Source of the DNA: SMTZ1-83 sp048884925
Lineage (GTDB): Archaea; Asgardarchaeota; Thorarchaeia; Thorarchaeales; Thorarchaeaceae
Length of the DNA stretch: 5,768 nucleotides
Direction: 5' to 3'
Assembly: GCA_048884925.1 (NCBI GenBank)
Contig: JBHLQK010000197.1
Coordinates: 1-5,768 of the forward strand
The notes beneath the pieces are model-generated. The model saw only the letters and a list, made by a program, of their open reading frames with translations. It made no database searches and was not told the origin of the DNA. Shown in pieces: positions 4,987 to 5,768 of this stretch; position 1 is the stretch's first letter, and each line of letters begins with the position of its first letter. Made by a program: the position numbers and the translations under genes.

Positions 4987-5768
4987 CTACATTGAAGACG
5001 AACTGAGTCGGCAAAGCGTATTCAAGTCTGAACAGCTATTATCCATAGACTATGTACCCGAGAAGCTGCCACATCGGGAATCCGAGCTGAAGACCCTCGC
5101 ACAGAGCTTCAAGACACTCATTACGTCTCCTGGTCGTACGAGTCAGAAGTTCATAATCGAGGGACCCGTTGGAACCGGGAAGACTGCTGTCACCAAGCGC
5201 TTTGCAGAACAGATGATTCAAGCTGCTGAGCGGCGCGGCATAAGACTACATAAGCTCCACATCAATTGCCGTGTAAGTAAGAGCACATACTTAGTATACC
5301 TGAGGATACTCAGGGAGTTCAAACCAAGGTTTCCTCGTCGAGGTCACTCACCAGAAGAACTCCTTCAAATGATTGTTGAAGTCCTAGACGAAGAAGATCG
5401 CTATCTTTTATTGATGCTTGACGAGCTTGATTACTTCATCCGTCAACGAGGTGCCGACATACTATACGACCTCACTAGACTCATGGACGACCGATTGAAC
5501 GCTCCACAACGTCTCGCAATGATTGGCATTGGACGAAAGGTCCCTCTGAGCGAAGACATATTGGACTCAAGTACGCTTAGCACACTTCAGCGCAACATAC
5601 TTCGTTTCGAGCAATATGGCTCCGAAGCACTCTACGACATTCTGAAAGAAAGGTCAGATATGGCATTTAGAGAGAATGCAGTCATGGACGAAACACTTCA
5701 GCTGATTTGCGATATCGCTTCAGACCGGGGAGACGCTCGTTACGCGATTGAGCTTCTATGGAGAGCGG
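4976..5768 (+). CDS. cdc6: Orc1/Cdc6-family AAA+ replication initiator (3' end outside window)
   Basis: About 264 codons are visible before the right edge. The protein starts with the family's usual lead-in DYVPEKLPHRESEL (roughly 27-40), then Walker A GPVGTGKT (63-70) and Walker B LLMLDELD (145-152), followed by the lid domain with the sensor-2 motif GDARYAIELL (R255). The C-terminal winged-helix DNA-binding domain lies beyond the window. The start is GTG at 4976, the first usable codon after the in-frame TGA at 4970-4972; the ribosome site is weak. Two conserved residues are changed. Where the family has IGISND, this protein has IGIGRK (G186 R187), losing the sensor-1 Asn. Where the family has LDPRV, it has LDSST (196-200), losing the Arg. 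It is therefore probably a divergent paralogue, one of several initiators, with altered ATP hydrolysis. Archaeal orc1/cdc6 genes often lie beside an origin, which makes the gap before it a candidate. Confidence 0.92.
   Translation, partial: MTHDYIEDELSRQSVFKSEQLLSIDYVPEKLPHRESELKTLAQSFKTLITSPGRTSQKFIIEGPVGTGKTAVTKRFAEQMIQAAERRGIRLHKLHINCRVSKSTYLVYLRILREFKPRFPRRGHSPEELLQMIVEVLDEEDRYLLLMLDELDYFIRQRGADILYDLTRLMDDRLNAPQRLAMIGIGRKVPLSEDILDSSTLSTLQRNILRFEQYGSEALYDILKERSDMAFRENAVMDETLQLICDIASDRGDARYAIELLWRA

Noticed and set aside
5039..5221. Minus-strand frame of 60 codons opposite the orc1/cdc6 start
   Set aside because: It lies antisense to the conserved N-terminus and Walker A region of the initiator.

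Overview
The window reads as a piece of archaeal chromosome, most likely from the TACK/Asgard side of the archaea. The evidence is: an RNA polymerase Rpb8/RpoG-type subunit (known from Crenarchaeota, Korarchaeota and Asgard archaea, missing from most Euryarchaeota); an Orc1/Cdc6-type AAA+ initiator; a KorA-type 2-oxoacid:ferredoxin oxidoreductase subunit; TATA-like AT elements about 25-30 nt before likely transcription starts; and a secreted protein rich in N-glycosylation sequons. A Thorarchaeia-like Asgard is my best guess, made from the general style of the proteins. It is an inference and not a demonstrated placement.

Layout, left to right. 1-273 holds no convincing gene, only regulatory-looking inverted repeats and AT elements. 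274-1245 (+) is a polytopic membrane protein resembling GT-C glycosyltransferases. 1238-1603 (-) is rpoG, converging on the previous gene with an 8-bp overlap of the two ends. 1676-3772 (+) is a long secreted or surface protein, divergent from rpoG. 3415-4542 (-) is korA, complete and well conserved. The last 358 bases of the surface-protein frame run antisense through the 3' third of korA, so the C-terminus of the surface protein is doubtful. 4677-4753 (+) is a complete tRNA-Gly(CCC) with encoded CCA. 4754-4975 is an intergenic region with several palindromes and a 9-bp direct repeat. 4976 to the right edge (+) is the first ~264 codons of an Orc1/Cdc6-family protein.

Functionally the genes are a mixture rather than one pathway: transcription (rpoG), central carbon metabolism (korA), translation (tRNA-Gly), replication initiation (orc1/cdc6) and the cell surface (GT-C protein and sequon-rich protein, which could be linked through glycosylation). 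No operon is evident, since neighbouring genes alternate in strand.

The points most worth a second look are: (1) the Orc1/Cdc6 protein keeps Walker A, Walker B and the sensor-2 Arg but lacks the sensor-1 Asn and the conserved Arg of the LDPRV motif; (2) the intergenic region before it is a candidate origin or regulatory region with mutually exclusive pairings and a palindrome over the start codon; (3) the surface-protein frame runs into antisense korA exactly where korB would be expected, suggesting a lost stop, frameshift or rearrangement.
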